Assembly (NCBI RefSeq): GCF_903933125.1
Contig: NZ_CAIZIZ010000505.1
Location: forward strand, 1 to 35,130
Reading direction: 5' to 3'
DNA length: 35,130 nucleotides
Origin: an uncultured Lamprocystis sp.
Lineage (GTDB): Bacteria > Pseudomonadota > Gammaproteobacteria > Chromatiales > Chromatiaceae
Positions 16,832-24,810 of this stretch are shown piece after piece; the stretch's first letter is position 1; each line of letters begins with the position of its first letter. Below the pieces are notes generated by a model. It worked only from the letters and a program-made list of their open reading frames with translations, had not been told where the DNA came from and searched no databases. Made by a program: the position numbers and the translations under genes.

Positions 16832-17005
16832 TCATGCTGACGGTTCTGCGCCGGGTTGCGCAATGCGCACGGCGGCGGACGGCGGCTCACGCGGGAGTGG
16901 TTCAGCGTATGCTGTCACGCTGAGCGAATCCGGTTGCAACGCAAGCTGACGGCTGATCGCTGACCGCTTTTTTCCATACTTATTTTTTCAAAGGGGTAAA
17001 TGTCA

Positions 17006-17638
17006 ATGGCACTTGATCAGAAGGCCTTGCAGAAGAAGCGGGCCAAGCGGGAGATGAAACGCAAGCAGGCGAGACAGGGGGCTTCCGGCCAGTCGGGTGT
17101 CCTGTCCAAGGCGCGCGAGTGGGCGGCAGCGGTGCGGGCGCCGATCGCGGACGTTCTGGTACCCTCGAGCCTGTTCGAAGCGGGGATCGGCACCGTGTGG
17201 ATCAGCCGGCTGTTGCCGGATGGCCGCTATGCGTTGGCTGGAATCCTCGTTGATACCTACTGCCTGGGTGTCAAGAACGCGCTCTTCAAGATCTTCGAGG
17301 GTGCGGAGTATCCCGCATTCCTGGACAAGATACAGGACGGTCCCGTGGGCGAACTCGTGCGGCAGGAGCCGGCCTACGCGCGCAAGCTGGTCGAGGATGC
17401 GGCGGCCTATGCCAGGAATCTCGGTTTCGAGCCGCATCCGGACTACCGGATCGCCGGGTTGATTTTCGGTGATATCGACCCGGCCGAGTGTCCGGTCGAC
17501 TTCACCTTCGGGATGAACGGTCGGCCCATGTATATCGAAGGACCGGACGATAACCCGGCCATGCAGCGGCGCATTCTGAAACAGCTCGGACAGGCGGCGC
17601 TGCGCCAAGCGGACGCCGGCGTCGATCAAATCAGCTAG
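17006..17638 (+). CDS. Uncharacterised conserved-looking protein with basic N-terminus
   Basis: 210 residues, not recognised. The first 25 residues are strongly basic (KKRAKREMKRKQAR), which suggests nucleic-acid or ribosome contact or a disordered tail. The remainder, containing WISRLLPDGRYALAGILVDTY and CLGVKNALFKI, looks like a compact soluble alpha/beta domain; an acidic segment, FGDIDPAECPVDFTFG, lies near the C-terminus. AAGGGG at 16991-16996 is 9 bases from ATG 17006; ATG 17000, two codons upstream, is only 3 bases from it. It has its own ribosome binding site 174 bases after brxL in the same direction. Cotranscription with the defence operon is possible but nothing links it functionally. 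Chromosomal-type GC. Confidence 0.8.
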   Translation: MALDQKALQKKRAKREMKRKQARQGASGQSGVLSKAREWAAAVRAPIADVLVPSSLFEAGIGTVWISRLLPDGRYALAGILVDTYCLGVKNALFKIFEGAEYPAFLDKIQDGPVGELVRQEPAYARKLVEDAAAYARNLGFEPHPDYRIAGLIFGDIDPAECPVDFTFGMNGRPMYIEGPDDNPAMQRRILKQLGQAALRQADAGVDQIS

Positions 17639-17650
17639 GCCTGGCGGGCC

Positions 17651-17771
17651 TCGATCAAGATTCCGGCCACTTGGACTCGCCGGGTGCGTAGTCAGGCCAT
17701 CCTGGCCTGAGATCGTCAGGGCTGGAAGCCCTGACTACGCACGCCGCTGGCCGGGATTACGATCAAGGCCG
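17651..17771. repeat. MITE-like palindromic element, copy 1
   Basis: 121 bases. The ends carry imperfect terminal inverted repeats (GATCAAGATTCCGG and, on the other strand, GATCGTAATCCCGG, 10 of 14) and the 8-mer CGATCAAG occurs near both ends in direct orientation. The core is a cloverleaf: an outer stem GTGCGTAG/CTACGCAC enclosing two hairpins, TCAGGCCA-TCC-TGGCCTGA and GTCAGGGCT-GGA-AGCCCTGAC, whose loops TCC and GGA are complementary. The second copy at 18405-18516 is nearly identical, in the same orientation, and lacks 9 bases near the left end. This copy supplies the stop codon of the methyltransferase at 17763. Confidence 0.9.
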
Positions 17772-18353
17772 CCTGGCGCGGCGCAGGACCACGGTGAAGT
17801 CTTCACGCAGATAGCCGGTCTCGATGGCGCAGACGGCCCCCAGGTCCTGGGCGAGGGCGAGCATCTCGTCCGGTTCCCAGTAGTTGAAGGTGTCGCAATC
17901 GTCGAGGCCGCGGAGCAGGTTGAAGAGAAAGCCGCCGCGCGAGGCCGCCAGACAGCGCGCGATGAATTGCCGGGTCTCATCGCGGGTGAAGGTGTTCATG
18001 GCGCCGCTGCAGACGTAGTAGTCGGCCTCCGGCAGTGGGTCTTGCAAGGCGTCGAGCAGCAGGATTTCCTGGCGCGTGCGGGCGCGGGCGAGTTCGACCA
18101 TGGGGGCGACCACGTCGATGCCGAGATAACGTCCCGGCAGTGCCCCTGCCGATTTCAGGTAGGTATAGAAGTCGCCCATGCCGCAGCCGACATCGACCAG
18201 GGTCAGGTCGGCCGGATCCGCGGGCAGCAAGCGGCGCAGCACATCGAACCGGACGCGTTGGGTGTGCGCCGATTCCCAATGGGCGCCCTCGGCGTTATGG
18301 CCGTAGCGCTCCAGTGCCAGACGGTAGAAGGCGTCGGTGTCGACTCTGGGCAT
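17763..18353 (-). CDS. Class I SAM-dependent methyltransferase
   Basis: 196 residues. Motif I, LVDVGCGMGDFYTYL, at about 52-66 binds S-adenosylmethionine. The acidic end of the next strand is in YLGIDVVAPMVELARA and a motif IV-like segment is YYVCSGAMNTFT. It resembles small-molecule or tRNA-type Rossmann methyltransferases; the substrate cannot be told. ATG 18353 gives a normal N-terminus; the open frame extends upstream into repeat DNA and is unlikely to be translated. The ribosome binding site is weak. The gene is bracketed by two direct copies of the MITE-like element, one providing its stop codon and the other lying about 50 bases before its start. It is not linked to the defence operon. 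Confidence 0.85.
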   Translation of the reverse strand: MPRVDTDAFYRLALERYGHNAEGAHWESAHTQRVRFDVLRRLLPADPADLTLVDVGCGMGDFYTYLKSAGALPGRYLGIDVVAPMVELARARTRQEILLLDALQDPLPEADYYVCSGAMNTFTRDETRQFIARCLAASRGGFLFNLLRGLDDCDTFNYWEPDEMLALAQDLGAVCAIETGYLREDFTVVLRRARRP

Positions 18354-18404
18354 GGGGCTTGGCCTGTGCGGCTCTGATGAAACCGCGTGATTGGCGAATT
18401 GGCA

Positions 18405-18516
18405 TCGATCAAGATTCCGGCTCGCCGGGTGCGTAGTCAGGCCATCCTGGCCTGACACCGTCAGGGCTGGAAGCCCTGACTACGCACACCGCTGGCCGGG
18501 ATTACGATCAAGGTCG
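18405..18516. repeat. MITE-like palindromic element, copy 2
   Basis: 112 bases, the same orientation and cloverleaf core as copy 1 at 17651-17771. The hairpin stems are identical in the two copies. Differences fall in the linker between the hairpins (GAGATCG versus GACACCG), at one base after the outer stem, one base near the right end, and a 9-base gap near the left end. Identical stems with variable linkers suggest the folded structure is what matters. It lies just upstream of the methyltransferase start. Confidence 0.9.
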
Positions 18517-18522
18517 GCGAAC

Positions 18523-18604
18523 TATACCGGTCGTTGTTGGTTTTTCGTATTTCGTAAGCTGATGCTTGATGACTCTAACGAAAAACGAAAAACCGTTCGG
18601 TATA
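18523..18604. terminator. Long imperfect inverted repeat, possible terminator for the zinc-finger gene
   Basis: TATACCG (18523-18529) and GGTTTTTCGT (18539-18548) pair with ACGAAAAACC (18585-18594) and CGGTATA (18598-18604). The loop is about 36 bases. On the minus strand this follows the zinc-finger gene stop by about 10 bases and contains T-runs, so it could end that transcript. The long loop makes it an atypical intrinsic terminator. The motif ACGAAAAA is tandemly duplicated at 18578-18592. Confidence 0.45.
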
Positions 18605-18613
18605 ACGGCGGGC

Positions 18614-18829
18614 TCAGTCGACAAGTCGGTAATGGGCCCCGCAGTAGGGGCAGACGGCGGTGCCGTCGGGGGTGTTCTCGATCGGCAGGTAGACGCGCGG
18701 GTGCATGTTCCACAGTTTGTCGGCATGGCGCGGGCAGCACAGCGGCAAGTCGGCGCGGCTGACCGCGATGCTGTTTGCACTCTGATGCGCGGCGGTCGTG
18801 TTGGCTGGCTGAGCGGCGGCCTGGTGCAT
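18614..18829 (-). CDS. zf-CHCC zinc-finger protein
   Basis: 71 residues. The segment LPLCCPRHADKLWNMHPRVY and then CPYCGAHYRL fits the small zf-CHCC family (related to the NDUFS6 zinc domain), with likely ligands C31 or C32, H43, C60 and C63. These proteins are typically encoded just after ilvE in gammaproteobacteria; their role is not established. ATG 18829 has GGAG 6 bases upstream. The first 25 residues are low-complexity (Ala/Gln/Ser) and longer than in most relatives. It lies 90 bases after ilvE in the same direction. Confidence 0.85.
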   Translation of the reverse strand: MHQAAAQPANTTAAHQSANSIAVSRADLPLCCPRHADKLWNMHPRVYLPIENTPDGTAVCPYCGAHYRLVD

Positions 18830-18919
18830 TGGGGGCTCCGGTGTCTGGATACGGTTGCGGCGCGTCCGGATCGGCGCTGACCCGGCGTCACGCCGGATCC
18901 GGGCCGGTCCGGAATCGGG

Positions 18920-19843
18920 TCAGGCCAGGGTCAGCCACTCCGGGTGCGTGTCCCGGCGGCCATGGACCTGATCGAAATAGAGCGTTTGCAGGCGCTCGGT
19001 GAGCGGGCCGCGGCCGCCCTTGCCGATGGTGCGGTTGTCGACCTCGCGGATCGGCGTCACCTCGGCGGCGGTGCCGGTGAAGAAGGCCTCGTCGGCAATA
19101 TAAACCTCATCGCGTGTGATGCGCTTCTCCACCACCCGCAGACCCAGTTCCTCGCATAGGGCAAAGACGGTGCGGCGGGTGATGCCGTCCAGGGCGGAGG
19201 TCAAATCCGGGGTGTAGAGGACCCCGTCGCGCACGATGAAGATATTCTCGCCGCTGCCTTCCATGACATAGCCGGAGGTGTCCAGCAGCAGGGCTTCGTC
19301 ATAGCCGTCGCGCATGGCCTCCTGCAGCGCCATCATGGAGTTCATGTAGTTCCCGTTGGCCTTGGCGCGACACATCGTGATGTTCACATGGTGACGGGTA
19401 AAGGACGACACGCGGATGCGGATGCCGTTCTTCATGTTGTCTTCACCCAGATAGGAGCCCCACTCCCAGGCGGCGACCATGCAGTGGACCTTGAGGTTGT
19501 CGGCGCGCAGGCCCATGCCCTCGGCGCCGTAGAAGCACATCGGACGGATGTAGGCGGAGGCGAGCGCGTTCTCCCGCACCACGGCACACTGCGCGGCCTG
19601 CAGGGCCGCGCGGTCCCAAGGCATGGGTATCCCCAGGATGTGGGCCGAATTGAACAGCCGGTCCGTGTGCTCCTGAAGACGGAAGATGGCCGCGCCGCGG
19701 TCGGTCTGATAGGCGCGGACGCCCTCGAAGACGCCCATGCCGTAGTGCAGGGTGTGGGTCAGGACATGCACCTTGGCCTCGCGCCAGGGCACCATCTCAC
19801 CGTCCAGCCAGATCAGACCATCACGGTCCGCCATCGTCGCCAT
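18920..19843 (-). CDS. ilvE: Branched-chain amino acid aminotransferase
   Basis: 307 residues, the usual length. It is a class IV PLP-dependent aminotransferase that interconverts 2-oxoacids with valine, leucine and isoleucine. The PLP lysine is K161 in CRAKANGNY, with E195 in the YVMEGSGENIF motif that contacts the cofactor pyridine nitrogen. HYGMGVFEGVRAY near the N-terminus and TGTAAEVTPI near the C-terminus are typical of IlvE rather than D-amino-acid transaminase or PabC. ATG 19843 has GGAG 6 bases upstream. It sits 78 bases after glnE and before the zinc-finger gene, a conserved gammaproteobacterial order, suggesting cotranscription. Confidence 0.96.
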   Translation of the reverse strand: MATMADRDGLIWLDGEMVPWREAKVHVLTHTLHYGMGVFEGVRAYQTDRGAAIFRLQEHTDRLFNSAHILGIPMPWDRAALQAAQCAVVRENALASAYIRPMCFYGAEGMGLRADNLKVHCMVAAWEWGSYLGEDNMKNGIRIRVSSFTRHHVNITMCRAKANGNYMNSMMALQEAMRDGYDEALLLDTSGYVMEGSGENIFIVRDGVLYTPDLTSALDGITRRTVFALCEELGLRVVEKRITRDEVYIADEAFFTGTAAEVTPIREVDNRTIGKGGRGPLTERLQTLYFDQVHGRRDTHPEWLTLA

Positions 19844-19921
19844 GTGCTACTCCGCTCGGGTCGGGGCCGGTGCCCCGCCGTGGTTGATTCCAGAAAAGTG
19901 CCGGTCGGCCGGCGTGCCCCT

Positions 19922-22804
19922 TCAATCGCCCATCAACTCCTGCCACAGGCCGCGGACGCGCGCGCGCTCCGGGAGCAGGGCGTCGTCGGGTACCGTCTTG
20001 GGTTGATCCTGCAAGGTACTGCGATGATAGGCGCCACGCAGGGCCTTGTAGGCCTCCGTGAGATCGGCCGTGGTTTGACCGGGCAGCAGGTTCAGCCGGG
20101 CCAGGGTTTCGAGTTGACGGATGTTGTCGGTCCAGAATGCCAGGTCCGGGTACTGCGCGGCCCACCGCAGGACCGAGTATTGAACCATAAACTCGATGTC
20201 GGCAATACCGCCGCGCCCTTGCTTGAGGTCGAAACGTCCGCGCCCGCTCTTGTCCAGGTTGTCGCGCATGCGTGCGCGCATCGCCCGGACATCCTCGCGC
20301 AGTGTCTCGGGATCGCGCGGCCGGCAGATGATCGCGTGGCGGATCAAGCCGTAGCGCTCGGCCAACGCGGCGTCGCCGGCCGTCGGCCGGGCGCGGATCA
20401 ACGCCTGGTGTTCCCAGGTCCAGGCACTGTGTTCCTGATAGTCGGCGAAGGCGGTGAGTGAGCGCACCAACATGCCCTTGTTGCCGTCCGGGCGCAGGCG
20501 CATGTCCAATTCGTAGAGGATGCCCGACGGAGTGTGCGCGGTCATCATGTGGATCATGCGCTGGCCGAGCCGGTTGTAGAACTGCTCGGCGCTGATGGGT
20601 TTGGGTCCGTCGGTCTCGGCACCGGGCTGGATGCTGCCGTGGAGAAACACCAGGTCGAGGTCGGACCCGTAGCCCAGCTCCAGCCCCCCGAGCTTGCCGT
20701 AACCCAGCACCAGCAGGCCGGTGTCGGCGCCCTGCAGGCCCGCGGGCCGGCCGTGGCGCCTGGCCAGATGGGCGAAGGTCAGCGTCAGGGTGCGGGCGAC
20801 CGCGACCTCGGCGATCTCGGTGAGGTAATCGCTGACCTTCATCAGTGGCACCACGCCGGTCAGGTCGGCGGCGGCCACCCGCAGCATGTTGCCGTGGGCG
20901 AACTGACGCAGCCGCTCCATCTGCTGGTCCAGGTCTTCCGCGTCGATCGGGGCGAGCAGGGCGGCCAGCTCCGCCTCGAGGTCATGGCGCCGCTGGGGGG
21001 TATAGAGTCGGCGCGGGTCGATCAGCTCGTCGAGCAGCAGCGGCTGGCGGACGATTTGCTCCGCGATCCAGGGGCTCATGCCGGTGAGCCGCGCGAGCTG
21101 CGTGAGGGCCATCGGCCGCTCCATCAGCATGGCCAGATACGCCGTGCGCCGCACCACCGACTCCAGCACGCGCAGGACGCGCTCCAAGGCCAGGTCCGGC
21201 GCCTCGCTGGCGGCAATGACCTGCAGCGCCAGCGGCAGCAACTGGTGGAGCCGCTCTCCGCCGCGGGTGCTCAGTCCCTTGCGGGCGGTGGCGTCGCGGA
21301 AGGTACCCAGCCGCTGCCAGGCCGCCTGAGGGTCCGTAAAGCGCGCGGCGGCCAGGACCTCCAGGGCGCGCGCGTCGTCCAGGGTGCCGCGCCACAGCGC
21401 GGTGAGGTCCGGGTCCAGGCCGGCGGGCTCGGTCGGGGGGGCCGCGAAGACCTGATCGAATTGATTCTGGACGCATTGCCGGTGCCCATCCAGGTCCTTG
21501 GCGAAGGTCTCCCAGTCGGCACAACCCATGGTGCGCGCCAGCCGTAACCGCCCCAGGTCATCGGCGGGCAGCAGGTGGGTTTGCCGGTCCCGGTAGGCCT
21601 GGATGCGGTTCTCCACCAGGCGCAGGAAACAGTAGGCGTCATCGAGTTGCTGCACGGCGACGGCCGGCAGCCGCCCGCGCTGTCCGAGCAGGGTCAGCAC
21701 CCGGCGGATCGGGCGGGTCTGCAGGTCCGGATCGCGTCCGCCGCGCACCAACTGAAAGGCCTGGCCGATGAACTCGATCTCGCGGATGCCGCCCGGACCG
21801 AGCTTGATATTGGCGTCCATGCCTTTCTTGTAGAGTTCCTTGGCGATCATCTGCTTGAGATCACGCAGGGAGTCGATGGCGCCGAAGTCGAGATAGCGCC
21901 GGTAGACGAAGGGCCGCAGCAGGTTCTCGAGGGCGGCGACGGCCGGCGGGTCGCCGGTCAGGACGCGCGCCTTGATCATGGCGTAGCGCTCCCACTCGCG
22001 CGCCTGGGACTGGTAATAGTCCTCCAGCGCATCGAGCGCCATCACCAGTGGGCCGGCGTCGCCAAAGGGACGCAGGCGGGTATCCACGCGGAAGACGAAG
22101 CCGTCGACGGTCTGGTTGTCGAGCGTCTGCACCAGGCGCTGGGCGAGCCGCAGGAAGAACTGTTGATTGGTCAGTTCGCGCGGTCCGCCGCTCACCTGGC
22201 CTTGGGCGGGAAAGGCGAAGATCAGGTCGATGTCGGACGACAGATTCAGCTCGCGCGCCCCGAGCTTGCCCATGCCGATGACCAGCAGGTGTTGCTCGCG
22301 GGCCGGGCCGCCCGCCACGTCGGCCGGGTTAGCGGGATCGACCGGTGTACCGAGTTCGGCGCGCGTCCAGTCGTGGAGCCGCGCCAAGGCTTCGCGGATG
22401 CAGCAGTCGGCCAGTTCCGAGAGGTCTTCCAGGGTTTCGTCCAACCCGGCCAGGCCGCCCAGGTCGCGCCAGATGATGCGCGTCTGCTCGCGGCGGCGGA
22501 AACGCCGCAGGGCGCGCTGCAGGGCCGGCTCGTCGGTCACGCCGGCCAGCGCGCCGGCCAGCCGGGACGCGAGGTCACTGGGCTGATAGACCCGATCCAG
22601 ATCGCCGCAGTCCAGCAGATCGGCGAACTCGGCCGGGTGGCGGGCCGCGGCCTGAGCGACGTATTCGCTGCCTTCCCAGACGCGCGTGCGGATAGCATCG
22701 AACACGGGGGCGGCGGGCCGCGCGCGGCCCTGGGTGGCGGCCCAGTCCAGCCACTGCTGCCACAGGCGGTCGGGGGCTTCCTGAAGTGCCGGCTCCGCGA
22801 TCAT
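19922..22804 (-). CDS. glnE: Bifunctional glutamine synthetase adenylyltransferase/deadenylase
   Basis: 960 residues, close to the E. coli enzyme. It adenylylates and deadenylylates glutamine synthetase in response to PII, tuning nitrogen assimilation. Two nucleotidyltransferase domains are visible: the N-terminal deadenylylating one with KLGARELNLSSDIDL (D191, D193) and the C-terminal adenylylating one with KLGGLELGYGSDLDL (D715, D717), separated by a helical regulatory linker. Both are intact. ATG 22804 has AGGA about 5 bases upstream; the open frame extends about 56 codons further, overlapping the region near the mutarotase, but lacks family similarity there. It is followed by ilvE. Confidence 0.96.
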   Translation of the reverse strand: MIAEPALQEAPDRLWQQWLDWAATQGRARPAAPVFDAIRTRVWEGSEYVAQAAARHPAEFADLLDCGDLDRVYQPSDLASRLAGALAGVTDEPALQRALRRFRRREQTRIIWRDLGGLAGLDETLEDLSELADCCIREALARLHDWTRAELGTPVDPANPADVAGGPAREQHLLVIGMGKLGARELNLSSDIDLIFAFPAQGQVSGGPRELTNQQFFLRLAQRLVQTLDNQTVDGFVFRVDTRLRPFGDAGPLVMALDALEDYYQSQAREWERYAMIKARVLTGDPPAVAALENLLRPFVYRRYLDFGAIDSLRDLKQMIAKELYKKGMDANIKLGPGGIREIEFIGQAFQLVRGGRDPDLQTRPIRRVLTLLGQRGRLPAVAVQQLDDAYCFLRLVENRIQAYRDRQTHLLPADDLGRLRLARTMGCADWETFAKDLDGHRQCVQNQFDQVFAAPPTEPAGLDPDLTALWRGTLDDARALEVLAAARFTDPQAAWQRLGTFRDATARKGLSTRGGERLHQLLPLALQVIAASEAPDLALERVLRVLESVVRRTAYLAMLMERPMALTQLARLTGMSPWIAEQIVRQPLLLDELIDPRRLYTPQRRHDLEAELAALLAPIDAEDLDQQMERLRQFAHGNMLRVAAADLTGVVPLMKVSDYLTEIAEVAVARTLTLTFAHLARRHGRPAGLQGADTGLLVLGYGKLGGLELGYGSDLDLVFLHGSIQPGAETDGPKPISAEQFYNRLGQRMIHMMTAHTPSGILYELDMRLRPDGNKGMLVRSLTAFADYQEHSAWTWEHQALIRARPTAGDAALAERYGLIRHAIICRPRDPETLREDVRAMRARMRDNLDKSGRGRFDLKQGRGGIADIEFMVQYSVLRWAAQYPDLAFWTDNIRQLETLARLNLLPGQTTADLTEAYKALRGAYHRSTLQDQPKTVPDDALLPERARVRGLWQELMGD

Positions 22805-22913
22805 CGTGTCCTGAATACCTGAGTAACCCGGTTCGGTGATCGGGAATGCCTGGTCCGCACCGGCCGCGGGACGTCCGGGTTCGCGTGGTTGCGCGGGCGC
22901 ACCGGGCTGGCCT

Positions 22914-23825
22914 TCACAGGGGCTCGATGGCGTAATCGGCCTCCACCCGGGTCTCGCCGCCGCCGGGGACATCGATCACCTCGGAGGCGGTGTTGACGGT
23001 CTCTACGCACAGCATGAGGCGATAGTCCTCATCGGCCAGGTCATCCATGGCGCGGGCGGTCGCCACCCACGGGTTCCACACCACGCAGGTGGCGCTGTGG
23101 CGGCTGTTGATGCGGATGCGCCGCTCCAGCACCGGGTCTTCAATGGTCAGGGCCGGCGGCACCGACTCGTAGATACGGTTGACCTCGGCGGCGATCGTGA
23201 TCGGCCCCTCCTGGGTGCGGATGGCGTTCTGCGCCCCGGCGGCCTTATCGATGTAGTTGCAGTCTTCCAGGCCCAGCACGCGCACCCGGGTGGCGTCGCC
23301 GACGCTGAAATAGGTGTGCAGGCCCTGGGTGATCTGGAAGGTCCGATCACCGGCATTGCGGGTGATCAGTTCCACACCCAGGGTGGCGCCGACGGTGATT
23401 TCCACCAACAAATTGAAATAATAGGGCCACAGGGCGCGGGTCCGGGCGTCGTCGGCCACGCCCAGGGTGATGCGGGTGGCGCCGCTCGGCAGCGTGCTGG
23501 TCGCCAGGACCGACCAGGGCCAGGCGCGCACGAAGCCGTGGGCCGGCCGGTCCAGTCCCGCGGGGTCGGCGCCGAACCAGGGCCAGCAGATCGGGATGCC
23601 GCCCTTGATCGCCTTACTCGGCGCGAAATAGGCGCGCTTGCTGACGAACAGCAGGTCGGTCGCGGCGCCCGCCGGACGGTAGGCCAGGACCTGGCCCGCG
23701 TAAGGTGAGACCAGGGCGGTCGCCAAGCCGTTGTCGATCTCGATCATGGTCAGACCGCCGCGTCCCGTGGTGAAACGCAGGGTTCCGCTGATCCCGAAAT
23801 CAGCATTGAGAATGTCGATGTCCAA
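22914..23825 (-). CDS. D-hexose-6-phosphate mutarotase (YeaD-type aldose 1-epimerase)
   Basis: 303 residues. It has the galactose-mutarotase beta-sandwich pattern of YeaD-like enzymes: AGQVLAYRPAG, then AIKGGIPICWPWFG and PAHGFVRAWPW with a conserved His, then QGLHTYFSVGD with the second His and VVWNPW near the end with a catalytic-region acidic residue in YRLMLCVE. The expected reaction is alpha/beta interconversion of hexose 6-phosphates. The start is TTG 23825 with GGAG 8 bases upstream; starting at the internal ATG would remove the first beta strands. It lies 109 bases upstream of glnE on the same strand. Confidence 0.9.
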   Translation of the reverse strand: MDIDILNADFGISGTLRFTTGRGGLTMIEIDNGLATALVSPYAGQVLAYRPAGAATDLLFVSKRAYFAPSKAIKGGIPICWPWFGADPAGLDRPAHGFVRAWPWSVLATSTLPSGATRITLGVADDARTRALWPYYFNLLVEITVGATLGVELITRNAGDRTFQITQGLHTYFSVGDATRVRVLGLEDCNYIDKAAGAQNAIRTQEGPITIAAEVNRIYESVPPALTIEDPVLERRIRINSRHSATCVVWNPWVATARAMDDLADEDYRLMLCVETVNTASEVIDVPGGGETRVEADYAIEPL

Positions 23826-24055
23826 GATGAAGACTCCGGAAATGGGGTGTCCGCCGGGGGTTCATGGATCCTGCCCGAGAAGACGCAGGGTACCGCTCAC
23901 GGGTGAAAACGGAAAGCTTAGAGCGATCCATGTGTTTACGCCAGAATCACAGCGCCGCCGCACCCCTGCCGATGATGCGGTACCGTTCAACAATCGCATT
24001 GGCTCGGTCAGGACTCGGGAATCCCTCTGGGGAGCGGCGTCCGTACAGACACCCG

Positions 24056-24688
24056 CTACTTGGGCAGGAATCCGGCCTCCGCCAGGCTGCGGATGATGGT
24101 CTCGATGACCTCGTTGATGGTGGTTTTCTCGGAGCCCGGGTCCATGGGCTGTGACCGCGCGGACCAGACCAGCTTCTCGCGGGCGACGTCATAGAGGTTG
24201 GTCTCGAGCTGGAGCACCGGGAAGTTGGCGTAATAGCCGGGTTCGGTGACATAGCCGTGGACCCGCTGGTAGTAGGGGTAGAGACTGCCGGAGAGGCTGG
24301 GGCTGACGAAGTTGCGGGACTGGACTTGGCTGGAGCGCCCGCCCACCAGGTGAGTGATGACGACACCTTGTGCGCCGGTGCCGGCAACCGCGCGCTTCAC
24401 CGCCTTGACGTCCCCGAGACCGCCATCGGGCAGCAGGCCATGGCCGGCGCGCGCCGAGACCCCGCGTGCACGCAACGCGGCAACGAAATTCACCTCATAG
24501 GCGCGCCGCACCTTGCCGTTGGCCGCGACGCCGAACACGACCAGATTGCGGTAGGGCTTGGGTGTGACTCCGGGCGCGCTCCAGGTCACGGGAGCCGGGT
24601 TCGACGCGCAGCCGTTGACCAGCAGGGTAAGCAGGATGGCGCTGCACAGGGCCAGGGAGGCGGCGATGCCGGTTCGGGCTGGGCGCAT
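24056..24688 (-). CDS. Predicted outer-membrane lipoprotein, DUF4136-like
   Basis: 210 residues. A type II signal peptide ends at LLVNGC with the lipidated cysteine at 27. The mature part has no membrane segment and ends with KTTINEVIETIIRSLAEAGFL, the style of C-terminus seen in DUF4136-like lipoproteins. Function is unknown. ATG 24688 has AGAGGA 8 bases upstream. It is a single-gene unit separated by over 100 bases from its neighbours, and the position after the signal (SNPAP) does not carry the inner-membrane Asp, so outer-membrane sorting is expected. Confidence 0.8.
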   Translation of the reverse strand: MRPARTGIAASLALCSAILLTLLVNGCASNPAPVTWSAPGVTPKPYRNLVVFGVAANGKVRRAYEVNFVAALRARGVSARAGHGLLPDGGLGDVKAVKRAVAGTGAQGVVITHLVGGRSSQVQSRNFVSPSLSGSLYPYYQRVHGYVTEPGYYANFPVLQLETNLYDVAREKLVWSARSQPMDPGSEKTTINEVIETIIRSLAEAGFLPK

Positions 24689-24810
24689 GGCGATGATCCT
24701 CTAATGGCAGTCGGGAAGGTTCCCGTCCGGCCGCGGAGTTTGACCGCGAACGGGTCGCAGAGGCAAGGACCGCGGGGTTGATCGGCCGTCGCGAACTGTG
24801 TGTTGCCGGC

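Noticed and set aside
16940-16990. Possible terminator after brxL
   Set aside because: There is a T-run near 16970 but the preceding bases do not form a convincing perfect stem.
17763-18353. The small methyltransferase as the missing BREX methylase
   Set aside because: It is on the opposite strand, lies outside the operon, lacks the NPPY-type DNA methylase motif and is only 196 residues long, far smaller than PglX.
20534-22822. Two long plus-strand open frames (337 and 415 codons) opposite glnE
   Set aside because: They are antisense to a full-length, motif-complete glnE. Long antisense frames are expected in GC-rich coding DNA, and the predicted proteins have no recognisable domains.
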